From Ophiura sarsii (Eukaryota; Echinodermata; Ophiuroidea; Amphilepidida; Ophiuridae), in assembly GCA_035610835.1 (NCBI GenBank), contig CM069455.1, forward strand, positions 354,335 to 418,334: 64,000 nucleotides of DNA, written 5' to 3'. This document shows positions 53,801-58,892 of the stretch, piece after piece. The notes beneath the pieces were generated by a model, which worked only from the letters and a program-made list of their open reading frames with translations, was not told where the DNA came from and made no database searches. The position numbers were made by a program, and so were the translations under genes. Numbering within the stretch: position 1 is the first letter of the stretch; every line of letters begins with the position of its first letter.

Positions 53801-55800
53801 GTTTTGAAAGGTTTCTGAATAATCTGTTTTTTGTAAACCAATAGCCGCGTGAAAAGTGTTCAGGGGTCCTGGAATAGCGCTACTCTAACAAGTTTAATTT
53901 AAAATGTTCAAGGGTTACCAACACGGTTTAAAGGCATATTATGTGATCCTTTCCAGGCAAAGTAATACATTTCTGATCATAAATCATGAATATATTCTGA
54001 GTTACAGAGCGATACGATTCCTAATTACTTCAAAATCGTAGTTTTCTTAATTGGCACATTTACGTCAAAAGAGGGAGTGCAATCAACATTACAACCTCGT
54101 CCTTTTACTGTTATGTAATGAACTGTGAACTTCTAAATTTTCCTAGTAGTGTTTGTTACCAGCTTACATTTCAATTCAAACAAGTGGAAATAAATAGTTT
54201 ATAATTATACCTTTCATGGTAATTTCACGAATGTATATAGTAAGGTCAAATATTGAACAGCTCAGAAATATGAAGCATTTTTTATGATTAGTGCAAAGTT
54301 CACGCCATTGAAAAACTGCAACACTCTCGTTTTGGCTAATTCGCTAGCCTCGTTTTCAGGTCACTTAACCCCTCTTCGACGTAAATATGCCTATTAAGAA
54401 TAACGTCTATATGATTTAATATTTGTTTATGTTTTACCGATTTGTATTTTGTTAATTTTTTTTTATTTTGCTAGCTACCATATAATGGAGTCTTGTTGGA
54501 ACGGACAACCAAGCAACAGGCCCACTTTTATGGAATTGGAGGAAATAGTTAGTCAAAAATTGGTGAGTATAAATCTTATAGAAATGACGGGCTCCATATA
54601 GTCAAGGTGGTGAATGTTTACAGAAGACCGCAATCTGATGGGGATTCACTATGCGCCACCCGGTCAATCAGGTTTTTATATGACGTCATGAGACAGTGAC
54701 TTTGAAGTTTACCGCCGATGGCTTAAATCAATGTAAATCAATTAAATAATCACCTAATTACTTATTTAATCATATAATTGTATTAATTGCTTAATTAATT
54801 AGCTAATTAGTTAGTTAATTAATCATTTAAATTGCAGCTACTCTGCAGTATTTGGTGCTACATTGGGACTTTGCTGGTGCCACTAGATGACTAATTAGCT
54901 AATTAATTAACTAAATAACAATAAATATGCATAATTATATGAATAATTAAGTAATTAGCTGATTATTTAATTGATTTACAATGATTTAAGCAATCGGCGG
55001 TAAACTTCAAAGTCACAGTCTCATGACGTCATATAAAAACCTGATTGACCGGTTGGCGCATAGTGAAGGCAGACTAAAATAAGGGAGCAGTTTCAGTGAT
55101 TAGCAAGCATCTATGAAGCGTCGCTAATCGTTTTGTCGACTAGATGTTTATTTGCTATCGTGGAATGGTATTATTTAAAGGAAATCCTTGCCATACTCAA
55201 AAGACTTTACCATACTTTAGCGCTCAGATATGTAGCATTATTGTTATACAGACCACGTCCGTATGTTTATAAAGGTGCTGCGTTGAGACAAAATCGGCTC
55301 AACCATGATGTCGAAACAGTTACGAGATTTCCACATCTCTGTTTCATGTATTGATATTTTCGATGTATGCATTAAATTCCTGTGTGATTACGTGTAGCGA
55401 CCTCGTACTATTATGAGGCGGTTTTTAGTTTAAAAAGTCACAATATTGGGTATGGCTATCCCATCAACACAACAACCGGGCTCAAATTTCAAATAATCAC
55501 CGGTTGGGGTTGTGCAGTTTAAATTACAGCTGAATTTAGTTTTATTGAATGTTATACTTCCAAGTACAATTATTAAAAACTGGTCAATATACATACATTA
55601 TTTTCCTACCATATGCTTGGTGTCATGAATAGTGACTAACCCATAAACATGATAAAAGTGTAGACGCAAGTAAATTGGATAAATAAAATAGGTTCCTTTT
55701 CCTTTTTGAGCCGACATTATATCTATGTTTATTATTTCCTTATTTTCCTTACAAATAGACCCAACTTGAACCACTCTACACCAATACGACCAATTTCTAG
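32833..55800 (+). CDS. Gene B: IgGFc-binding-domain receptor tyrosine kinase, complete
   Basis: Exons: 32833-32899, 34859-36112, 37259-37330, 37611-37694, 39006-39148, 40741-41017, 42717-42830, 45116-45312, 46849-46971, 51724-51794, 53287-53327, 53509-53605, 54475-54562 and 55759-55800 (stop TAG). All introns are GT-AG and the joined frame is open for 889 residues. Order: signal peptide (1-22), IgGFc-binding N-terminal-type domain (23-441), two-unit Thr/Ser stalk (442-493), transmembrane helix (about 498-521), juxtamembrane EYLVP (Tyr569) and RPLPALP (576-582), then kinase with GQGAFG (604-609), Lys630, Glu647, HRDLAARN (Asp741) and DFG (762-764). A 13-residue tail contains YTN. Every splice phase matches gene A. 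The kinase most resembles the RET/FGFR/Tie group to my eye ([15 protein letters not shown]). An active surface receptor is inferred; the ligand is unknown. Confidence 0.92.
33134..33437. mobile_element. Palindromic MITE in intron 1 of gene B
   Basis: tattttaaagtttatagcta and cgaagatgatcat on the left are mirrored by gatcatcttcgtagccgtaa and actttaaaatagcaaatga on the right. Inner arms (gagcgttctataacaattag and its inverse) extend the pairing. It is non-coding. Confidence 0.8.
33438..34203. other. Intron 1 of gene B, no gene seen
   Basis: A direct-repeat pair carries gtcaaatggaatttaaaaa (about 33740) and gaacaaatggaattttaaaa (about 33915) followed by tcacctggg-type sequence. Nothing else was recognised. 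Confidence 0.45.
34204..34816. mobile_element. MITE with CACTGCAAAAAC-type ends, next to gene B exon 2
   Basis: The left end is cgctgcaaaaacactggtgt and the right end, inverted, is cactgcaaaaactccggtgt. TA flanks both sides (34202-34203, 34817-34818), consistent with a target duplication. The interior is built of many ggtgttaa/ttaacacc motifs in both directions. The right end lies 42 bp before the exon acceptor. At the matching place gene A has tggactgtagagaattcatc without the element. Confidence 0.75.
34859..36112 (+). CDS. Gene B exon: IgGFc-binding N-terminal-type ectodomain
   Basis: 1,254 nt, phase 1-1, preceded by tatcttccag. It carries the same ordered family blocks as gene [104 protein letters not shown] and DPFMLLVPP. 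Differences from A cluster in loops (for example an extra GGG after [19 protein letters not shown] against [14 protein letters not shown], and [13 protein letters not shown]). Numerous N-glycosylation sequons are present. The start MFVTT seen in isolation is internal; the splice-defined start DNPETCG is preferred. Confidence 0.9.
36113..36977. other. Intron of gene B with mariner-like end fragment
   Basis: gggtcattcaataagttcta at about 36126-36145 is also found at about 62880-62899 and resembles the terminus of mariner-type transposons. No transposase follows. The rest shows no gene. Confidence 0.45.
36978..37195 (+). repeat. CCACCT/CCA array in gene B intron 2
   Basis: This is the counterpart of the longer arrays of gene A at the same intron position. 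It is followed by the same gttagagaccaacagtagaa-type boundary before the first stalk exon. Confidence 0.85.
37259..37330 (+). CDS. Gene B stalk mini-exon 1 (shortened)
   Basis: 72 nt, phase 1-1, encoding [18 protein letters not shown] and then NHQSVT. Compared with all sister exons it lacks the last 12 bases (tttcatctggag-type), yet the donor gtacgt and the phase are preserved because the deletion fuses caccg directly to the donor. Confidence 0.85.
37611..37694 (+). CDS. Gene B stalk mini-exon 2
   Basis: 84 nt, phase 1-1, encoding [18 protein letters not shown] and then [11 protein letters not shown] possible third unit, as in gene A, was not found downstream before the transmembrane exon. 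Confidence 0.85.
37695..38250. other. Intron of gene B, aligned with gene A intron
   Basis: Pieces such as ttgtcatggcac and taccacgacaaaaggaagta match the gene A intron around 12258-12310. No gene or intact element was recognised. Confidence 0.5.
38258..38953. mobile_element. hAT-like non-autonomous element
   Basis: The terminal repeats are caggaaaggtgagaagagaa (left, continuing ggaggctaaacga) and the inverse ending ttctcttctcacctttcttg (right). The flanks duplicate GTATAAT (38251-38257 and 38954-38960), possibly 8 bp with the adjacent base. A CAGG start and 7-8-bp duplication are hAT-like. Gene A has an uninterrupted tattcctggtttaatccatt at 12517-12536. An inner ctggctacgccactg (about 38394-38408) marks a second, older hAT-type end. 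Confidence 0.8.
39006..39148 (+). CDS. Gene B transmembrane exon
   Basis: 143 nt, encoding [20 protein letters not shown] followed by VVALLFLV as the membrane helix and [13 protein letters not shown] as stop-transfer. The upstream ATG at about 38970 is intronic; the tttacag acceptor gives the phase that joins the stalk exons. Confidence 0.9.
39149..40740. other. Intron of gene B
   Basis: Its first half aligns with gene A (ttcttagaaatcaaatttgt). A 45-bp direct duplication (tggacctgaccgtttagagc, about 40025-40114) is present. A stretch of short cttttacctttacc and cag-rich sequence at 40265-40460 resembles a decayed LINE-type piece but is not assignable. Confidence 0.45.
40741..41017 (+). CDS. 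Gene B juxtamembrane and kinase N-lobe exon
   Basis: 277 nt. It encodes the juxtamembrane [19 protein letters not shown] (identical to gene A over this stretch), then [12 protein letters not shown] and AAVKVLK with the ATP-binding lysine. The exact conservation of the EYLVP/RPLPALP block contrasts with changes around it. Confidence 0.92.
41069..41792. mobile_element. hAT-like insertion with 8-bp target duplication
   Basis: GTCATTGC flanks both sides (41061-41068 and 41793-41800). The left end is cagtggtgtgggcaggggg and the right end is a C-rich inverse of cagggggagg. Gene A has the undisturbed gagtcattgctaccacttca at 13961-13980, an exact empty site. The element contains a C-tract, two ~185-bp direct repeats (about 41380-41720) and no transposase. 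Its left-end family recurs at 53062-53185. Confidence 0.88.
41380..41715 (+). repeat. Two direct repeats, each ending in AAGATGGCGGC
   Basis: Each unit runs from aactaagtcgaagccaagca to ccaagatggcggc (about 41526-41538 and 41693-41705). The shared 11-mer AAGATGGCGGC matches the well-known YY1 consensus. They lie inside the hAT-like element. Confidence 0.7.
41845..42654. mobile_element. TIR element with GGGGAGAGCGGGGAGTGT ends
   Basis: ggggagagcggggagtgt opens it and the inverse acactccccgctctcccc closes it, with TA on both sides. Gene A lacks it: ttggtcccttattcttatg leads directly to attagtataattaccattt. It is non-coding by inspection, about 810 bp, and lies 62 bp before the next exon. Confidence 0.75.
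42717..42830 (+). CDS. Gene B kinase alpha-C exon
   Basis: 114 nt, phase 1-1, encoding [20 protein letters not shown] and [13 protein letters not shown]. It contains the alpha-C glutamate (Glu647). Confidence 0.92.
42933..43260 (-). mobile_element. tRNA-derived SINE (Met-like head)
   Basis: On the minus strand the 5' head (43254-43181) reads GGGCATGTGTGGCGCAGCGG, with A box TGGCGCAGCGG, a loop TTCATAA (anticodon CAT), and B box GGTTCGAGTCC. The body runs left to a 3' tail aaagcgctatataaaagcta. The anticodon stem is degraded. Gene A has an empty site at about 14276 (atttaatagtatgcc). Confidence 0.78.
43261..43432. other. Intron of gene B between SINE and array
   Basis: Aligned in part with gene A (ataggggat, gcgggatca). 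Nothing else was recognised. Confidence 0.4.
43433..44815 (+). repeat. 56-bp tandem array (about 20 units)
   Basis: Units read gtcattaaataatgtgttgg, ttgattaagtgcatatggct, aaaggtatgcccatac. Two variants, tgttgg and tgtcgg, partly alternate. A 227-bp MITE interrupts the array at 44278-44504. Gene A has no such array in the matching intron. Confidence 0.92.
44278..44504. mobile_element. Tc1/mariner-like MITE inside the 56-bp array
   Basis: cagtacagctcgaaatagaa (continuing tggac) opens it and the inverse gtccattctatttcgagctg followed by tactg closes it, with TA on each side (44276-44277 and 44505-44506). The interior is almost entirely a short tandem repeat of tcattgcaatg-type units. The flanking ggta and tatgccc restore an array unit (ggtatgccc) when the element and one TA are removed. 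Confidence 0.9.
45116..45312 (+). CDS. Gene B kinase hinge and alpha-E exon
   Basis: 197 nt, encoding [19 protein letters not shown], an insert [16 protein letters not shown] two residues longer than in gene A, and [20 protein letters not shown]. An open frame reading through the donor is intronic. Confidence 0.9.
45698..45960 (+). repeat. 42-43-bp tandem repeat, six units
   Basis: gagggcgcactcacatacgt starts at 45698, 45741, 45784, 45826, 45869 and 45911. Each unit ends ctctcagtgcccctttaaatt. It is intronic. Confidence 0.9.
45961..46848. other. Intron of gene B, nothing recognised
   Basis: Unique-looking AT-rich sequence with short unsupported frames only. An open frame enters the next exon from upstream (46699 on), but the ttgttcag acceptor at 46841-46848 defines the exon. 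Confidence 0.4.
46849..46971 (+). CDS. Gene B catalytic-loop and DFG exon
   Basis: 123 nt, phase 0-0, encoding [19 protein letters not shown] and [18 protein letters not shown]. Catalytic Asp741 and DFG are intact and one activation-loop tyrosine lies in NDDYG. 28/41 identity to gene A by my count. Confidence 0.93.
47065..47136 (+). tRNA. tRNA-Thr-like sequence (likely SINE head or pseudogene)
   Basis: A box tgactcatttggtagagc, an anticodon arm ccggtctggtaacccgg with loop CTGGTAA (anticodon GGT), and B box ggttcaattcc with a paired T stem (tcagg/cctgg). The acceptor stem does not pair well, so a functional gene is doubtful. Confidence 0.5.
47374..51677 (+). repeat. 58-bp satellite array, about 59 units, inside a kinase intron
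   Basis: The unit is gatccaacattgtacagata, tctatagggtgtaacaaggc, tccatttggtgaccgcat (58 bp; successive tccattt landmarks at 47401 and 47459). Units are almost identical, with recurrent variants (tatagata, agataacta). A truncated LINE interrupts it at 49373-50248. It sits between the DFG exon and the activation-segment exon of gene B. Repetitive minus-strand frames are by-products. Confidence 0.95.
49373..50248 (+). mobile_element. 5'-truncated LINE inserted in the 58-bp satellite
   Basis: An open frame from the insertion edge to 50101 reads [19 protein letters not shown], then [92 protein letters not shown] and [10 protein letters not shown]. This is the RT C-terminal region of APE-type LINEs. 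The 3' end has a ttatgttatgtta tail. ggct is duplicated on both sides (aacaaggct before, ggctccattt after). The catalytic RT core is absent. Confidence 0.9.
51724..51794 (+). CDS. Gene B activation-segment exon
   Basis: 71 nt, encoding [20 protein letters not shown] and [12 protein letters not shown] is the RET/Tie-type P+1 block. The exon lies only ~45 bp beyond the 58-bp satellite. Confidence 0.92.
51795..52312. other. Intron of gene B, nothing recognised
   Basis: A segment (tggttatccaaccccagcag) resembles the inverse of sequence near 23270-23290 (ccgctggtgttggaaaacca), so it contains a dispersed repeat piece. No gene was seen. Confidence 0.4.
52324..52897 (+). mobile_element. 5'-truncated LINE with 11-bp target duplication
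   Basis: TACATCAGGTT flanks the insert (52313-52323 and 52898-52908). A 95-residue frame (52335-52622) includes [33 protein letters not shown] and [17 protein letters not shown], resembling the extreme C-terminus of a LINE ORF2. An A-rich tail (gataaaaaataaaataaaa) ends the insert. It is a recent-looking, non-autonomous copy in a gene B intron. Confidence 0.8.
53062..53185 (+). mobile_element. hAT-type left-end fragment
   Basis: cagtggcgtagccagggggc, then ttcacaacgcatacc, tacattcgtgattttgacca and ttttgaagacaaccacatcg match the left end of the element at 41069-41792. No right end was found. Confidence 0.65.
53287..53327 (+). CDS. Gene B alpha-F exon
   Basis: 41 nt. With its split codons it reads [15 protein letters not shown]. 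The acceptor is ttccacag and the donor gtaaaa. Confidence 0.9.
53509..53605 (+). CDS. Gene B kinase C-lobe exon
   Basis: 97 nt, encoding [20 protein letters not shown] and [26 protein letters not shown] is identical to gene A. Confidence 0.9.
53618..53862. mobile_element. MITE, ttaacactttccacgc family, copy 3
   Basis: tgaatcattttcacgcgg and the inverse ccgcgtgaaaagtgttca bound ~245 bp with the interior landmark acaaacatgcctaatgttgg. It begins 12 bp after the preceding exon. In gene A the 20530 copy lies 13 bp after a different exon, so these are independent insertions. Confidence 0.7.
53863..54474. other. Intron of gene B, nothing recognised
   Basis: AT-rich unique sequence with no exon or RNA gene seen. 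Confidence 0.4.
54475..54562 (+). CDS. Gene B kinase last C-lobe exon
   Basis: 88 nt, encoding [18 protein letters not shown] and [13 protein letters not shown] and RP landmarks are present. Only about half of the residues match gene A, the most diverged kinase exon. Confidence 0.9.
54647..55065. mobile_element. Palindromic MITE in last intron of gene B
   Basis: cactatgcgccacccggtca and gtttttatatgacgtcatga on the left are mirrored by tcatgacgtcatataaaaac and ggttggcgcatagtg on the right. The centre is AT-rich (ttaattagctaatta-type). Each arm contains tgacgtca, a CRE-like octamer. Confidence 0.85.
55066..55758. other. Last intron of gene B, nothing recognised
   Basis: A 73-residue frame at 55133-55354 has no recognisable domain and is not supported. 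Confidence 0.4.
55759..55800 (+). CDS. Gene B terminal exon (13-residue tail)
   Basis: aaatag is followed by [13 protein letters not shown] and TAG, in phase with the previous exon. The tail holds Tyr-Thr-Asn, another pY-x-N pattern, and is otherwise unrelated to the gene A tail. The YTNTT string recalls the conserved tail tyrosine of Tie receptors. Confidence 0.75.
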   Translation, partial: TQLEPLYTNTTNF

Positions 55801-56230
55801 GATGAAAGTTCGACGATCTTTCTCTACCACAAGACTCAAGGGAACACTAGGAAGCAGGAGGTAGGAAGGTAGACTCCCGGGAAGAGTTTCCGGTAATACC
55901 AATTGCTGCTTATCCCTCCCGGATGATCAACTGTGATGACATAGATTTACAAATCGGACGCCCTCTGTTGTTTGACTTGAAGAAGGTTTTTAACAGTGTT
56001 CTAACGTGTAGATTTCCTATTGAGTACAAACTTTAAAGCAAGCCCCTGGGGAGTGGGGTGCTGGCACCCCCATGGTTTTTTCAAGGGCTGCGCACCCCCT
56101 AACATTTCAAGATTTTTGAAAAAAATGTACAGTGTGTGTCCAATAATAAGTTCAAGAACCGGAGCCTGGAGGGTAGGGAAGGGCCAGGCTTACTAATCTA
56201 TATCACCGTATATTATAAAAAGGGTATTGC
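55801..56230. other. 3' flank of gene B
   Basis: Presumptive 3' UTR and beyond. No clear AATAAA is seen near the stop. A small inverted motif (ggggtgctggcacccc at about 56057) is present. Confidence 0.4.
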
Positions 56231-56884
56231 ACTACACAACAATTTAATATGACCAAGTAGTATTGAGCATGTACTGCAAAATTAGTTTCAATTGTTTAAT
56301 TATTCAAGCATAACAAGATGGTTTCAGGAAAGTTTTCTGTTCCATTTTAGTTTTAAAAAACTGGGAATTTTTTCGAGCTTCGCGCACAATTATGTTCAAT
56401 ATTTCAACATTCAAGCATAACAAGATGACTTAAGGAACGTTTTCTGGACCATTGTGTTAAAGATGGACATTACTGCGCGCTTCGCCCGTATTAGTTTAAT
56501 GTTTGATTATTCAAGCATAACAAGATGGCTTCAGGAACGTTTTCTGGACCATTTAGTTACAAAAGCTGGTACATTTTGCACGCTTTGCGCGTAATTATGT
56601 TCAATATTTTATTAATCAAGCATAACAAGATGGCTTTAGGAACGTTTTCTGGACTATTTTAGTTAAAAAAACCTGGAAACTTTTGCGCGCTTCGCACGTA
56701 TTTGTTTCAATGTTTAATTATTCAAACATAACAAGATGGCTTCATTTAATTATTCAAGCATAACAAGATGGCTTCAGGAACGTTTTCTGGACCATTTTAG
56801 TTAAACAATTGGGCATTTTGAGCGCTTCGCACGTATTAGTTTCAATGTTCAATTATTCAAGCATAACAAGATGGCTTCATTTAA

Positions 56885-57565
56885 TTATTCAAGCGTAGAA
56901 ACCAAATTTGTTTAAACTTTGCTCAATCCCTTATAGAATCAAGTGAGTTCCGTGGTTGGTTACCAAGATCTAGAAGTGAACAACAAGTCCATGACTCTCC
57001 GTAGTGCTCACAAATTTTAACTGTTCCTAAAACACGTACCATGCGTTACGCACGAAGCTCAATTCCATACATGGTCAGACTCTTAAATCAAACATTATAG
57101 TTCTGTTTCGAGTAGGGGTGGGTTGTTGTGTTATGCATGCTTAGTTATATATAGAAATAATAGGCATATACGACGGGTATTAAACAAATTATAAATATTT
57201 TAACGAGGTTCGCCGTCGTGGGTAGAAGAGACAATAATGGGAAAACGATCTCGCCCGGGAATCAAACCCAGGATCTGTTGATTGCTTGTCAACTGCCTTG
57301 TCCATTGGGCCACAAGACCTCGCATGGTAAAGCATCTGAAATTCAAACCTAAGCGATTTCGTTTCCAAGTCTCCTGCCACAAGTATTACCCGGAGTAGCT
57401 CGGGTCTATACAAGTGTAAATAGTTATATTTGCTTAGTTATATCTATAAATATATATTGTTTCTATTGTTCTATATATATATTACATATTGTAAATATTG
57501 TTGTAATTCAGCATTTTGTTGCGATAATGATATGTTTAATAAACTTTGAATTGACTTGAAATTGA
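56885..57565. mobile_element. Retroelement-like insertion in the ~104-bp array
   Basis: The array breaks at aattattcaagcg and resumes at cataacaagatggtttcagg. The insert ends with aataaactttgaattgactt and ttgaaattgaa, a typical retroelement-type 3' terminus. It contains a tRNA-like segment on the minus strand (57249-57325). No coding region is seen. Confidence 0.55.
57249..57325 (-). tRNA. tRNA-like sequence, Arg-type body (SINE head or relic)
   Basis: On the minus strand: GTGGCCCAATGGACAAGGC (A box and D arm), anticodon stem GTTGA/TCAAC around CAAGCAA, and CTGGGTTTGATTCCCGG (T arm with a paired stem). U33 is replaced by A and the acceptor stem does not pair, so it is unlikely to be a working tRNA. 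Confidence 0.5.
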
Positions 57566-57850
57566 ACATAACAAGATGGTTTCAGGAACGTTTTCTGGAC
57601 CAATTTAGTTTAAAAAGTGGACATCTTGCGCGCTTCGCACGTATTAGTTTCAATGTTTAATTATTCAAGCATAACAAGATGGCTTCATTCAAATATTCAA
57701 GCATAACAAGAAGGCTACAGGAATGTTTTCTGTACCATTTTAGTTTTAAAAATGGTAATTTTTGCTCGCTTCGTGCGTTTTCTGGACCATTTTAGTTTTT
57801 AAAAAAATGGATTGTTTTTGCGCGCGTTGTAGCTTTAATGTAACACTTTC

Positions 57851-58467
57851 ATTTTTCACAAGTGTCTTTCTTTTTTTAGTGTGTATATGAACCAAGCCAA
57901 AATTTATTTTAAAATAAATGTAAATATTCATAGCAAGGAGAGCTTTCCTAGGCCATTCAAACATGCTAAAACCCAACAACTAGGGGGCTCCGCCCCCCTC
58001 AACCCCCGCAAAGGGCTTCGCCCCTGGACCCCACGCCGTCCCGTAGTGGTGAAGACTTACAAATTTACAGCACCCCCATACAAAATATACTTCCAAGGGC
58101 CCTGCCTCAAAGTGAACTGTATTATAATATCTCCTGGGGCATAAGTGCTCAGGTATTTTCTTGGTAGGGATGTGCCGCCGGCAAAATGATAATTGACCCA
58201 AGCATTTATCAATTTTCGGCGGAAAATGGACCCTTATATTTACCAGAGACCCATAAAATGGCTTTGGTTTTGAACTCATAACTGAATTAATATTCATTCT
58301 ATCTTTACGTGTAATATCTCAAATTGGAGAAGAGAGATTTCCTTACAACTCTATAATTTAATACTTTTACGTAAGAGCTATATTTTTGGAATTGAGAGTA
58401 TATTAATTACCCGGTCAGTTACTTATTTTAGGACTGTATAGTAGGCCAGTGGCAACCTACGTGTAAA
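57851..58467. other. Intergenic, dispersed repeat pieces
   Basis: gggggctccgcccccctcaa with gggcttcgcccc at about 57982-58027 is a GC-rich repeat-type fragment. 58375-58440 repeats sequence from the gene A intron at 17487-17560. No gene was seen. Confidence 0.45.
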
Positions 58468-58542
58468 ACTCTTTTCAGAGCCACCATCTCTGTTCAGTGG
58501 AAAAGCGGCAATCCATCTGAACGACTCTTTTCAGAGCCACCA
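58468..58542 (+). promoter_or_regulatory. Two degenerate histone-type 3' stem-loops
   Basis: actcttttcagagccacca occurs at 58468-58486 and 58524-58542 (the second inside aacgactcttttcagagcc). The metazoan histone mRNA 3' element is ggctcttttcagagccacca. Here the second base pair of the stem is disrupted (A opposite C) in both. The second copy is followed by attctttcac, not a clear downstream element. No histone coding sequence was found upstream. Confidence 0.55.
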
Positions 58543-58892
58543 ATTCTTTCACAAGTGGGAAAGGGCACCTACTCTCAAATCATCGGGCAAGGGGCAGCCC
58601 AAATGATGATCATAAGAGAAGTGGCAATCTCTATGTTTTGTTTAATATTATGTGAAGTCAGAGCTAATCCTGACGAAAGCTTGACAGATTAAAACTTGAC
58701 TATTTTGGTAAAGTTACTGCATTTTGAAACCGAACACAATATTGAATATTTTACTCAATAATGCTTGATATTAATGAAAAAGTGGATTCATGTATGGTAC
58801 ACAATAACTAACTAAACTAGCTAATAAAAAAGTATTAGTTATATTTTTTCAAATATTCAATCATAATAATGACAAAACAATTACACGAATTT

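Larger units (their letters stand above)
56231..57850 (+). repeat. ~104-bp tandem repeat array, interrupted
   Basis: cataacaagatgg landmarks at about 56309, 56416, 56516 and 56621 give ~104-bp spacing. Units contain caggaacgttttctggacca and gcgcttcgcacgtattagtt. Later units are shortened, and 56885-57565 is an insertion of other sequence. Confidence 0.85.
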
